The translations under genes and the position numbers were made by a program. From Leptospira sp. GIMC2001 (GTDB lineage: Bacteria; Spirochaetota; Leptospiria; Leptospirales; Leptospiraceae): 64,000 nucleotides of DNA. The stretch spans positions 2,473,559 through 2,537,558 of the forward strand of contig NZ_CP115468.1 of assembly GCF_028462125.1 (NCBI RefSeq). The letters are read 5' to 3'. Under the pieces are notes generated by a model that searched no databases, was not told the DNA's origin, and was given only the letters and a program-made list of their open reading frames with translations. Of this stretch, positions 35,171-43,728 are shown one piece after another (positions within the stretch are counted from its first letter, which is position 1; each line of letters starts with the position of its first letter).

Positions 35171-36622
35171 ATGTACCCTATGCCTGAATCTCCAATGAAA
35201 CCCAAAAAAAAGACAAAAATTATCTGCACCATCGGTCCCGCAACAGCCACACGTGAAAAAATCTTGGGTCTCATTGATGCAGGAATGGATATCGCGAGAA
35301 TCAACTTCTCACACTCCAATCAAAATTCGCACGAGAAAACTTATGAATTACTTCGGGAATGCGAACAGGAATCTGGGCGACCTTTAGGAATCTTAGCCGA
35401 TCTACAAGGACCAAAAATTCGCACAACTAAACTCAAAGAAGGCAGCATTCAACTTATCAATGGAAAAAAAATATTAATCAACAATATTCCTGATTTTATT
35501 GGAGATGAAAGCGAGCTTGGTTGCACATATGTGAATTTAATTTCAGATTTGGATGTAGGCAATCGCGTGTTAATTGATGATGGAAAACTTGTCTTGAGTG
35601 TAGTTAGCGTTGATAAAAAAAATCAAAAAGCTGAACTCGAAGTAATTGTCGGCGGCACTCTCAAAGAAAGCAAAGGTATCAATCTTCCAGGAACACCCAT
35701 TACAGCCCCGGCACTCACCGAAAAGGATATAGACGATCTTAAATTTGCACTCAACTTAGGAGTTGACTATATCGCATTAAGCTTTGTTAGACGAGCATCA
35801 GATTTAGAATTCGCAAGACAATTTATGAAAGATACCTTTACGGGTCTAGTTGCAAAAATTGAAAGACCCGAAGCTATAGACAATCTTGCAGAAATTATAG
35901 AAACTTGCGATGCGATCATGATTGCACGTGGAGATCTCGGAGTGGAAATGGACACTGAACAAGTTCCAGTTTTACAAAAAGAAATCATTCACCAACTCAA
36001 TCAAAAAGGAAAACCAGTAATCACAGCGACTCAGATGCTTGAGTCAATGATTGACAATCCAAGGCCTACTCGAGCTGAAGCATCCGATGTTGCAAATGCG
36101 GTGATGGACGGAACAGATGCTGTAATGCTATCTGCCGAATCAGCGAGTGGCAGTTTTCCATTAGAAAGTGTTGATATAATGTCTAAGATCATTCGAAAAA
36201 CAGAATCTTCATTTATTTATGCAACGATTAGCAAAAAAACGGAAATCTGGGACGATGAGAAAGTACGTACTGCACTCGGAATTGCAACCGAACAGATTGC
36301 ACGCTCAATGAACGCGAAAGCTATTATTAATTTTACTAGAAGTGGAGCTTCTGCATTATTGTCCTCAGAGTTTAGGCCAGAAGTACCAATTTATTCTTTT
36401 ACTCCATTTTTAATGACCGCAAGAAAGATGAAATTGTATTGGGGCGTTGAACCATATGTTATGCCTATGATGGATAAATTTCCAGATATGATAGCATTTA
36501 TGAACAAAACTCTTAAATCAGAAGGCTTGGTTAAAGAAGGAGATATTGTTGTAATACTTTCGGGTGCTCCCGGTTCGGTTGCACAAACAGTGGATTTCAT
36601 TCAAATCTATACAATACGATAA
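35171..36622 (+). CDS. pyk: Pyruvate kinase
   Basis: 483 residues. Family motifs: KIICTIGPAT at the N terminus, MDIARINFSH, GDLGVEM, the signature with MIARGDLG and the ITATQMLESM loop, then VANAVMDGTDAVMLSAE. It converts PEP and ADP to pyruvate and ATP, the last step of glycolysis. A shorter reading from the ATG at residue 9 is possible. It is a monocistronic-looking gene with a small unknown gene five bases later. Confidence 0.97.
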   Translation: MYPMPESPMKPKKKTKIICTIGPATATREKILGLIDAGMDIARINFSHSNQNSHEKTYELLRECEQESGRPLGILADLQGPKIRTTKLKEGSIQLINGKKILINNIPDFIGDESELGCTYVNLISDLDVGNRVLIDDGKLVLSVVSVDKKNQKAELEVIVGGTLKESKGINLPGTPITAPALTEKDIDDLKFALNLGVDYIALSFVRRASDLEFARQFMKDTFTGLVAKIERPEAIDNLAEIIETCDAIMIARGDLGVEMDTEQVPVLQKEIIHQLNQKGKPVITATQMLESMIDNPRPTRAEASDVANAVMDGTDAVMLSAESASGSFPLESVDIMSKIIRKTESSFIYATISKKTEIWDDEKVRTALGIATEQIARSMNAKAIINFTRSGASALLSSEFRPEVPIYSFTPFLMTARKMKLYWGVEPYVMPMMDKFPDMIAFMNKTLKSEGLVKEGDIVVILSGAPGSVAQTVDFIQIYTIR

Positions 36623-36627
36623 TTATT

Positions 36628-37203
36628 ATGGTAACTAATTTTAATATCAATAAAGATGGAGTATTTTCGGGAAATGGAATCGTCCCATATCTTGTTCTAG
36701 ACAATGATGATAAAGCGATTGATTTCCAAAATGTATTCCAAGAAATGCTCAGGGATGTAAAAAGATTACACGATGTCTATATCCTTTCCATGATGGACGA
36801 TGGCAAAATAACAGGTCGAGAGCGAATCCAGATATGTAGAGAAATGGATAATTTTCTTGGTGATATGATTCTTTTGAGAGTAATACTATCAGAGAATAGA
36901 AATTTTTTCAATCTGACCCACTCCCAATACAATGTATCACTTGAATTTAAAATACTAAAACAGAGATGGGAAGCAACAGGCAGTATGGGCAAAGTCCTTG
37001 GTTTAAATGTATCCAAATTTCGCGATTGGATGACCACTCAATTCTCGAAAAGACTAAAAACTTTGCTCAAATACACAAAAGAAGCCCTCTCTGACAATGA
37101 GCTTGATGTTCATGAAAAATCAATTTTGATCTCCTATATAGAGAAATTAATTATTTCAGTTATCATTGCAAGACATGATATCTACTCGGCGAATCTATCT
37201 TAG
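36628..37203 (+). CDS. Helical protein of unknown function
   Basis: 191 residues, no signal peptide. Almost entirely predicted helix (VFQEMLRDVKRLHDVYILSMM; KQRWEATGSMGKVLG), no recognised motif. It directly follows pyk (five bases) and its 3' end overlaps the convergent lipoprotein gene by nine bases. Confidence 0.55.
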   Translation: MVTNFNINKDGVFSGNGIVPYLVLDNDDKAIDFQNVFQEMLRDVKRLHDVYILSMMDDGKITGRERIQICREMDNFLGDMILLRVILSENRNFFNLTHSQYNVSLEFKILKQRWEATGSMGKVLGLNVSKFRDWMTTQFSKRLKTLLKYTKEALSDNELDVHEKSILISYIEKLIISVIIARHDIYSANLS

Positions 37204-37836
37204 TCTATTGATTTCTTGAGTGAATCGAATCAATATGTTCGTAAGACCAATTTTCCATCCACCAACTAAGGATTCGGGAGAACTTGAATCTATAGGAACA
37301 AATTCATCAAATGACTTTTTCAATATCAATTTATAATTGCTATCTCGATCATCAAAAATTCTAAACTGCAATTGAAGAACTGCCTTGGTTTTATTTGAAT
37401 CTTGGAAATCACCATAAAGACTCATGACTTCAATTTCTAAATAATAATAAGATTCAGTGCGAGAGCTTATATCTAGAACGGATTTAAATATTCCGACTTT
37501 ATCCAAATATTTTTGGATTTCTTCTCCTAATATATTCTGCGGACTAATAAAAAATTCATTATAAAAGTCCGATTCGTATTTTGATTCCGATTTTCTATAC
37601 ACGAAACTTTTGCTATCATATTTATTGGAAATCAAAACCCGTCTTATTTTCAGAATATCATCTTTAAATTTTGAAGTTTGTGTGGATTGTTTCGGTGAAT
37701 CCAATTCGATCAGATATGTCTTTTTTTCTGGGAAATCTTTTTCAATTGATATACAAGAAAAAGCTCCAATTACTATAACGCTGATCAAAGTTGTAAAAAA
37801 AATTTTATTTGATATCAAGTGAACAATCTCTTTCAT
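37195..37836 (-). CDS. PqiC/ABC-auxiliary-like lipoprotein of the Mla operon
   Basis: 213 residues. Signal peptide with lipobox GAFSC (Cys at about 28). The mature part fits the ABC_trans_aux/PqiC pattern: YLIELDSP start, IRRVLISNKYDSKSFVYR, and YYLEIEVMSLYGDF further on. Such lipoproteins are the outer-membrane partners of MCE transporters. It is the last gene of an operon with the MCE protein, ATPase and permease, starting seven bases after the MCE gene. Confidence 0.75.
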   Translation of the reverse strand: MKEIVHLISNKIFFTTLISVIVIGAFSCISIEKDFPEKKTYLIELDSPKQSTQTSKFKDDILKIRRVLISNKYDSKSFVYRKSESKYESDFYNEFFISPQNILGEEIQKYLDKVGIFKSVLDISSRTESYYYLEIEVMSLYGDFQDSNKTKAVLQLQFRIFDDRDSNYKLILKKSFDEFVPIDSSSPESLVGGWKIGLTNILIRFTQEINRLR

Positions 37837-37842
37837 TTTTTA

Positions 37843-38787
37843 TTATTTCCAGATTTGTGATTTAGCTGGAGGCTCACCAAAGAATATTAAAGATGGATAT
37901 TTTTTGGCATTACTTGTGACATCCTTTAGATCAGTTGAAGCAATACGCAGGTTCTCAACCGCCAAGGAAATTTCATTTTGATTGGTAGATAGTATTGTAT
38001 CCAAACGTTTGGTTGCTGAACTAAACTGTGTTAGAGCAGTATCCAGTTTTTTTGGTGCAACTTTTAATTCTGGCTGTGCGAGTATTTCTTTTAGTTCCTG
38101 GTTACTTTTTCTCATCTCCGACATAAGCATCGTCGCCTCTCGACTCATTTCCCCAATTTTGGCCTTTTCCACTTCTGAATTTAAATTATTTATCAATCGA
38201 TCTAAATTGAAAATCAAACCCCGAACATCAGTTGCTTCCAATTTATCAAAAAATGAATCCAATGACGCACTAAATCTCGACATGGTTGAAGGAGCAGAAG
38301 GAATATAGTGATTCTTTGGTTTCCATGATATAGGAAGAGGAGGATTTTTTTCTGGAGAGAGATAATCTACTTCAAGATAAGCAGTTCCAGTTATTCCTTG
38401 CGATGCAAGCCTTACTCGAAGTCCAGTTGTTATCATTCTCTTTATGGATTCATCAATCTTTGTAATAGGTAATGCCTTGACAATTCCTGGTATGGACATC
38501 TTCACTATAACATATCTCCCATACTTTATAAACTCTTCGCTCTCAAGATCATTAAGGTATTCATTTTGTACAAAACTTATTTCATCAACTGTTCCAATCT
38601 TTACGCCTCTATGTTTAACAGGTGAACCTACATCTAGTCCTTGAACGGATTCATCGAGATAGGTTTCCATAAATACGTTCTTTCGAAAAAGTGCACCAGC
38701 ACCAAGTATGATGATAAAAGTAGCAGCAATGACTAATGTAGAAATTACAAAAATCCCGATTCGAAAATAATTAGTTCCTGTTTTCAT
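37843..38787 (-). CDS. MCE/MlaD-family lipid-transport substrate-binding protein
   Basis: 314 residues from the ATG at 38787 (an in-frame TTG at 38808 is the other option). One N-terminal membrane anchor (about 8-30), the MCE domain (about 35-125; VQGLDVGSPVKHRGVKIGTV is the typical strand pair), then a long helical/coiled-coil region rich in Leu and Glu. It would bind and shuttle phospholipids across the periplasm with the MlaE/MlaF-like proteins encoded just upstream. Confidence 0.87.
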   Translation of the reverse strand: MKTGTNYFRIGIFVISTLVIAATFIIILGAGALFRKNVFMETYLDESVQGLDVGSPVKHRGVKIGTVDEISFVQNEYLNDLESEEFIKYGRYVIVKMSIPGIVKALPITKIDESIKRMITTGLRVRLASQGITGTAYLEVDYLSPEKNPPLPISWKPKNHYIPSAPSTMSRFSASLDSFFDKLEATDVRGLIFNLDRLINNLNSEVEKAKIGEMSREATMLMSEMRKSNQELKEILAQPELKVAPKKLDTALTQFSSATKRLDTILSTNQNEISLAVENLRIASTDLKDVTSNAKKYPSLIFFGEPPAKSQIWK

Positions 38788-38821
38788 ATCTACACTTCTA
38801 CTCCTCAATTTCTTTAATCAT

Positions 38822-39634
38822 CTATTTATCCTTGGGCAGTCGATTGAAGAATCTCACAACAAAATCTATGTTGGAATGATTTTTCAATTCATCCGGTGAT
38901 CCTTCGGCGATAATTCCCTTCGTCTCTTTATCCAGAACGATCACTCGATCTGCTATGGTAAATATACTGGCTAGTTCATGAGTTACAATGACAAAAGTAA
39001 CATTTAGACTTCGCGAGAGTCGTATGATTAGATGATCTAGTTCAACAGAAGTAATTGGATCGAGTCCAGCCGATGGTTCATCAAGAAAAACAATTCCCGG
39101 ATCAAGAGCCATTGCTCGTGCTATAGCAGCCCTCTTCCTCATACCACCCGAAAGTTCTGACGGCATGACTTCTGCGAATTCATCCAATCCGACCATTTTC
39201 AATTTCATCCTAGAAATTGTATTCATCGCATCTACAGGTAGATTCGTGAATTCTTCCATCGGCAATCTTACATTTTCTAATACAGTCATTGATCCAAACA
39301 AAGCACTTTGCTGATACATGACTCCAAACTTATTCAGTATAGCTAAACGTTCTTGGTAGTTTGACTCCCAAAGATTTTTTCCATCAATAAATATTTTACC
39401 ATTCAAAGGTGGGTTCAAACCGATCATATTTTTCATAACAGTACTTTTGCCACTGCCAGAACCACCTAATATCCCAAAAATCTCTCCTTTTTTTATATCA
39501 AAGTTCAGATTGTCCATGATTACTGCAGAGCCGTATCCACTCACAAGATTGCGGACTTCGATTATGGATTCCTCATTATCGAAATTTTTATAATAGGATT
39601 TTTCTTTTGTTACTGAGTTTTTATTCTTTTTCAT
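38822..39634 (-). CDS. MlaF-like ABC transporter ATPase
   Basis: 270 residues. Walker A GGSGSGKST, signature LSGGMRKRAAIARAMALDP and Walker B VFLDEPSAGLDPI are complete, and the Q loop (MYQQSALFGSMTV) resembles that of MlaF. It powers retrograde or anterograde lipid transfer. The start overlaps the permease stop by four bases. Confidence 0.93.
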   Translation of the reverse strand: MKKNKNSVTKEKSYYKNFDNEESIIEVRNLVSGYGSAVIMDNLNFDIKKGEIFGILGGSGSGKSTVMKNMIGLNPPLNGKIFIDGKNLWESNYQERLAILNKFGVMYQQSALFGSMTVLENVRLPMEEFTNLPVDAMNTISRMKLKMVGLDEFAEVMPSELSGGMRKRAAIARAMALDPGIVFLDEPSAGLDPITSVELDHLIIRLSRSLNVTFVIVTHELASIFTIADRVIVLDKETKGIIAEGSPDELKNHSNIDFVVRFFNRLPKDK

Positions 39635-40764
39635 ATGCCCAGATAAAAATAAGCGATACTGAACACTCCGTCCAGAATTGCAACGTAGATTATTCCACTT
39701 ACAACTGCTCGAGTAGTAGCACTTCCCACAGCGCCTGCTCCGTTAGTTGTCCTCAAACCTTCATAACATCCAACTGATGCAACCGTAGCACCGAAAACGA
39801 TTGATTTTATTATACCACCAAAAAGATCAGTTAGTCTAACTGCCGATACAATTTGATTTATAAAAGTAACCAAGGGAAATCCAAAACTATAAAGAACCAA
39901 TGCGCCACCACATAGTCCGAGAAGATTAAAAATCAAAGTAAGCAAAGGTGAGACCAATGTTGTCGCCAAAATTCTAGGAAGAACCAAAAAACGAATAGGA
40001 GATAGACCCATTGTAGACAGAGCATCGATTTCTTCGCTTACCTTCATCGTTCCGAGTTCAGCTGCAAATGCGGATCCGGTTCGTCCAGCAAGAATGAACG
40101 CGGTCATTAGTGGACCTAGTTCACGAAACAGAGATAAGCCGACAAGATTTGCCACGAATATTTCAGCACCGAATTTTTGCATGGGAATCGCAGACTGAAA
40201 AGACATGATAAGTCCTAAAAGAAAACCAATTAATGCAATTATGGGAAATGCATTGACTCCCGCATTTTCTGCCGTACGAAATAAATCTTTCCAGCGAATC
40301 GTTTTCGGACTTACCATTGCTTGAAAAAAACTCACGGTGAATTCTCCAATAAACGACATTCGACTCTGGAAATCTGAATACCGATTGAATACAAACTCAC
40401 CAATTTCTTCTGGTTTATCCATAATCAAATCATGGAAAAAATTCTTAGATTTTTCTTTTTTTCCAAGTTGGGTGGAAGTGGAAATTTCGTATAAATATCG
40501 AAAATCTTCCTTGAGTCCCCTCAAAACAAAATCAAGTCCAAGATCTTCTTGTCTATGCTTATGCTCTAAAATAAACGCGATACCTGCTGCATCACAGGTA
40601 TGGACGTTTTGAACATCAATTAGGACTCGGTTGGGCTTTTCATTATGAACCCATTTGATACTTGAGTCCCAAATCTCATGTATAGTAGAATGATTCAAAA
40701 CTCCCGCAATATTGATCTCGCAAGTAGTTCCATTCATTTGAATTGTCTGAGACAAAAGATCCAT
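39631..40764 (-). CDS. MlaE-type permease with N-terminal STAS domain
   Basis: 377 residues. The first 100 are a STAS-like domain (VLIDVQNVHTCDAAGIAFIL), in place of the separate MlaB protein of E. coli. Then comes the MlaE permease with motifs such as RELGPLMTAFILAGRTGSAFAAELGTMKVSEEIDAL and GC.EG.RTTNGA near the end, and about five membrane helices. It forms the inner-membrane channel of the complex with the ATPase and MCE protein. It is the first gene of the operon and divergent from flgB. Confidence 0.92.
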   Translation of the reverse strand: MDLLSQTIQMNGTTCEINIAGVLNHSTIHEIWDSSIKWVHNEKPNRVLIDVQNVHTCDAAGIAFILEHKHRQEDLGLDFVLRGLKEDFRYLYEISTSTQLGKKEKSKNFFHDLIMDKPEEIGEFVFNRYSDFQSRMSFIGEFTVSFFQAMVSPKTIRWKDLFRTAENAGVNAFPIIALIGFLLGLIMSFQSAIPMQKFGAEIFVANLVGLSLFRELGPLMTAFILAGRTGSAFAAELGTMKVSEEIDALSTMGLSPIRFLVLPRILATTLVSPLLTLIFNLLGLCGGALVLYSFGFPLVTFINQIVSAVRLTDLFGGIIKSIVFGATVASVGCYEGLRTTNGAGAVGSATTRAVVSGIIYVAILDGVFSIAYFYLGI

Positions 40765-40912
40765 AGGGTTATATCCTTAAATCGCCCAATTATCGCTCTT
40801 CGACAAGAACTTAGTTTTGAGAATAAGAGTTTTTTCGAAAAAACTTTCTAATCCGACATAAAATGCTAAAAGAAAACGCAAAACCTCCCGACTCTTGTTC
40901 GTAGAGGGAAAT

Positions 40913-41347
40913 ATGTTTGATAAAACCCATTTTATGAAAACCCAAGATCTTCTCCATCGAGGAATGCAGACTAGCACAATTCGTAGAAAAGCGATCTCGG
41001 ACAATATCGCAAATGCGGACGTGCCAAATTTCAAACGTACGGAAGTTATATTTGAATCAATGATTCATCGTGCAATTGAATCAGAAAAAATTGAGAAGGA
41101 TAAAGCGGTTCCGACCAAAATTTCCGATAATAGGCATTTTGAATTTTTTAAACCTCTAGATTATAAGTCTGTTCAACCTAAATCAAATATAGATTATCTT
41201 ACTACCATCCGTGCAGATGGAAACAATGTGGACATTGAAAAGGAAGTCGTGGATTCAAGCCAGAACCAGATGACTTATATGTTGCTCGTTGAACGACTCA
41301 ATCAGAACAATCGCTTACTCTTACAGATGATGAGACCATCATCCTAA
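40913..41347 (+). CDS. flgB: Flagellar basal-body rod protein FlgB
   Basis: 144 residues from the ATG at 40913, preceded by GAGGG; an in-frame TTG at 40895 lacks a good site. The N-terminal RRKAISDNIANADVPNFKR (rod/hook family box) and the C-terminal helix with QMTYMLLVERLNQNN identify it. FlgB is the proximal rod subunit. It starts the flgB-flgC-fliE operon. Confidence 0.95.
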   Translation: MFDKTHFMKTQDLLHRGMQTSTIRRKAISDNIANADVPNFKRTEVIFESMIHRAIESEKIEKDKAVPTKISDNRHFEFFKPLDYKSVQPKSNIDYLTTIRADGNNVDIEKEVVDSSQNQMTYMLLVERLNQNNRLLLQMMRPSS

Positions 41348-41374
41348 ATTATTAACTAAAAGAAGGTAAATTAT

Positions 41375-41836
41375 ATGGGAATGTTTAGCTCAATCAATAT
41401 TTCATCTACTGGGTTGTCGGCTCAGAGACTGCGCATGGATGTCATTTCAAATAACATAGCAAATGCGACAACTACGAGAAATGCAAATGGAGACGGACCA
41501 TTTAGACGGGATCGAGTAATCATGACTCCCGTTAACTTGAGAACGCGATGGAAAAGTCCGCTCTATCCTTTTGGCATTGCTCCAGGTGAAGGCAAAGGTG
41601 TTAAAGTGATGAAAGTAGAAAAGGATATGGCTCCTCTTCGATTGACATATGATCCGACTCATCCAGATGCCATACAAGTTGGACCCAAAAAAGGCTATGT
41701 CGAAATGCCTAATGTCAATATTGTTAGTGAAATGACAGATATGATTTCTGCATCAAGATCTTATGAAGCAAATGTTCAGATGATCAATGGAGCGAAAGCG
41801 ATGTTTAATAAAGCACTGGAAATAGGTAGAGCATAA
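41375..41836 (+). CDS. flgC: Flagellar basal-body rod protein FlgC
   Basis: 153 residues. The N-terminal STGLSAQRLRMDVISNNIANA and C-terminal VEMPNVNIVSEMTDMISASRSYEANVQ motifs are those of FlgC. An AAGG lies eight bases before the ATG. Its stop overlaps the fliE start (TAATG). Confidence 0.96.
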   Translation: MGMFSSINISSTGLSAQRLRMDVISNNIANATTTRNANGDGPFRRDRVIMTPVNLRTRWKSPLYPFGIAPGEGKGVKVMKVEKDMAPLRLTYDPTHPDAIQVGPKKGYVEMPNVNIVSEMTDMISASRSYEANVQMINGAKAMFNKALEIGRA

Positions 41837-42216
41837 TGGAAATCAACACAAATATATTCAATAAGTCCACGTACTGGACACATGACAGCAATCAATCTTT
41901 CTCTCTACGTCCAGATGGAGATAAAGTTGCAATCAACAGAACCGACAATCGTCATTATGGCAAAACCAATTCTGCAGTTACTCCAGATCAAGTAGCTGGA
42001 ACATTTGGAGATGTACTTCGCAAAGCATTCGAAGAAGTTAATGATCAACAAGTTGTTGCTGACGAGATGACGCAGAAATTAGTATATGATCCGAATTCTG
42101 TAGATATTCATGATGTTATGGTATCAGCAGAAAAAGCTAGAATGTCTCTTACCTTTACGAAATCAATGGCGGATGGTTTTATCCGTGCATACAGAGAATT
42201 AACTTCCTTAAGATAA
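41836..42216 (+). CDS. fliE: Flagellar hook-basal body complex protein FliE
   Basis: 126 residues. The conserved C-terminal part (NSVDIHDVMVSAEKARMSLTFTKSMADGFIRAYRELTSL) is characteristic; the N-terminal 45 residues are less conserved. FliE joins the MS ring to the rod. It ends the small operon; a strong hairpin follows and no fliF, fliG or fliH gene comes next. Confidence 0.93.
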   Translation: MEINTNIFNKSTYWTHDSNQSFSLRPDGDKVAINRTDNRHYGKTNSAVTPDQVAGTFGDVLRKAFEEVNDQQVVADEMTQKLVYDPNSVDIHDVMVSAEKARMSLTFTKSMADGFIRAYRELTSLR

Positions 42217-42225
42217 TAGATTGAG

Positions 42226-42264
42226 ATTCTCAAGCCATAAAAATCATATTTTATGGCTGAGAAT
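42226..42264. terminator. Strong bidirectional hairpin after fliE
   Basis: ATTCTCAAGCCATAAAA (42226-42242) pairs with TTTTATGGCTGAGAAT (42249-42264), 16 pairs with one bulged A and a six-base loop. The A and T runs at the top of the stem and the convergent gene order suggest termination for both fliE and the lipoprotein gene, whose stop codon lies in the 3' arm. Confidence 0.7.
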
Positions 42265-42688
42265 AAAGATTGATTCGCTCGTAAGGCAAGAATTTAAATT
42301 CAATCTTAGACTTCCAATTCACTTCCACTCCCTTCTTCAATGATATGGGATCTATTTCTTTGCCATTCACAAAAATTTTCCAAGCCTTCGTTAATGTATT
42401 GCGTGTACCTAATATATCATAGATCTCAATCGTTGTGTTGGTTGTAACAAACCGCATAGAAGGATTTTCTGCAAGGGACATCTCAGTTAGAATCTCTACT
42501 AAATTTTTTCTTCCGACATCTTCAGAACTTAGAAAAAATTTTTCTGTAAACTCTTCAAAGTAAACTGTGACATGAAATCCTGCCTGCTCTTCGCTTAAGT
42601 CTTTAGTAAAATAAAATTCCTTTGAACAGGATAAAATAATAATAAAACTCAAAACAGATACAATTAAGGATGTTTTTTGGAATTTCAT
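42251..42688 (-). CDS. DUF4430-like lipoprotein
   Basis: 145 residues. Signal peptide with lipobox IILSC (Cys about 21). The mature part resembles DUF4430 (transcobalamin C-terminal-like ubiquitin-fold): VTVYFEE, a helix, IYDILGTRNTL, then KAWKIFVNGKEIDPISLKKGVEV. Such domains may bind ligands outside the cell; which ligand is unknown. It is the last gene of the acylase/MBL run. Confidence 0.6.
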   Translation of the reverse strand: MKFQKTSLIVSVLSFIIILSCSKEFYFTKDLSEEQAGFHVTVYFEEFTEKFFLSSEDVGRKNLVEILTEMSLAENPSMRFVTTNTTIEIYDILGTRNTLTKAWKIFVNGKEIDPISLKKGVEVNWKSKIEFKFLPYERINLYSQP

Positions 42689-42696
42689 ATAAGCTG

Positions 42697-43695
42697 TTAT
42701 AGCTTAGACTTAAGTCTTTGCTTAAGAGCCCAATAAACCAATCCACTTGCATTCAACTTAACATCGAAATTTAAAAGTTCCATTTCTTCTGATCCAAGAA
42801 CTATTTCTTTTCTACGAGCAAGCTCAATGAAATACTCTCGCACACCAATTTCTGCTTTTGATTGAAGTAAATCTTGAGAATCACCAGCTTCAACAAGACT
42901 TAATGCAATTTCTTGCATGGCATCAATTCCTGCTACTAGATCCGATTTTAAGTTTTGTAGATTACCAACAGATCCAAAATGAGTAAGATAAGCAACCGCT
43001 GCACCCGTGTTGAGAATTAAATCCAGAGAATTACGTGCTTGGTCTGGATCAAAGTCAGTTGGAGTTGTGGTTGGATAGATAAATTTGCCTACTCCACCGA
43101 TTTTTGGATAAGCTATTCCAAAAGAATCCCCAGTAAAAATTCCATTTGATAGTGAATCATAAATACAGAAATGATGTGAGGCATGTCCTGTCGTGTAGAC
43201 AAATTTAAACTGACGACTCTGCCAATTTAGAGTTTCATTGTCTTCCATAACTCGAACTCTTTCTTCAGGAACAGGATGAATCTCACCATATAGTTTTGTA
43301 AACTCTTCTTCGCCATATACTTGTTTTGCGGATGCAATCAATCGCATTGGATTGATTGCATGTTTTGCAGCTTTTGGGTGAGCGAGCAATTTTGCATTGG
43401 GACAAGCGTCAAGAAGAGCACTAGATCCACCTGCATGATCCAAATGGATATGAGTGATCATTAGATAATCAACATTCTCACGAGGAATCGAATTCTGGTC
43501 CAGAGCATCCAAGAGTTTTGGGACAGCGAGAGTTGTATTATTTTCTACAAAACAGGCTCGATCTTCATCTATGATTAAGTAAGCACAAGCAACACCAGGC
43601 ATTACATAATCGCAATCAATGGCAAAAATTTTCGAGATTCTTCCATTAGTTTGAACAACACTAGATACTAATAAATTGCTTTTCGATTCTGACAT
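42697..43695 (-). CDS. Metallo-beta-lactamase-fold hydrolase
   Basis: 332 residues. The metal motif THIHLDHAGG (His82, His84, Asp86, His87), a GHASHHFCIYD segment (third His) and IFTGDSFGIAYPKIG (Asp) are complete. No signal peptide, so cytoplasmic. Substrates may be thioesters, lactones or similar; it lies between the acylase-like gene and the lipoprotein gene. Confidence 0.85.
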   Translation of the reverse strand: MSESKSNLLVSSVVQTNGRISKIFAIDCDYVMPGVACAYLIIDEDRACFVENNTTLAVPKLLDALDQNSIPRENVDYLMITHIHLDHAGGSSALLDACPNAKLLAHPKAAKHAINPMRLIASAKQVYGEEEFTKLYGEIHPVPEERVRVMEDNETLNWQSRQFKFVYTTGHASHHFCIYDSLSNGIFTGDSFGIAYPKIGGVGKFIYPTTTPTDFDPDQARNSLDLILNTGAAVAYLTHFGSVGNLQNLKSDLVAGIDAMQEIALSLVEAGDSQDLLQSKAEIGVREYFIELARRKEIVLGSEEMELLNFDVKLNASGLVYWALKQRLKSKL

Positions 43696-43728
43696 TTATA
43701 TTAGAATTACATTAGTAAGAATTCCGCT

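Noticed and set aside
40777..41034. Minus-strand frame of 85 codons over the flgB start
   Set aside because: It overlaps flgB, whose protein is clear; no motif and no ribosome site.
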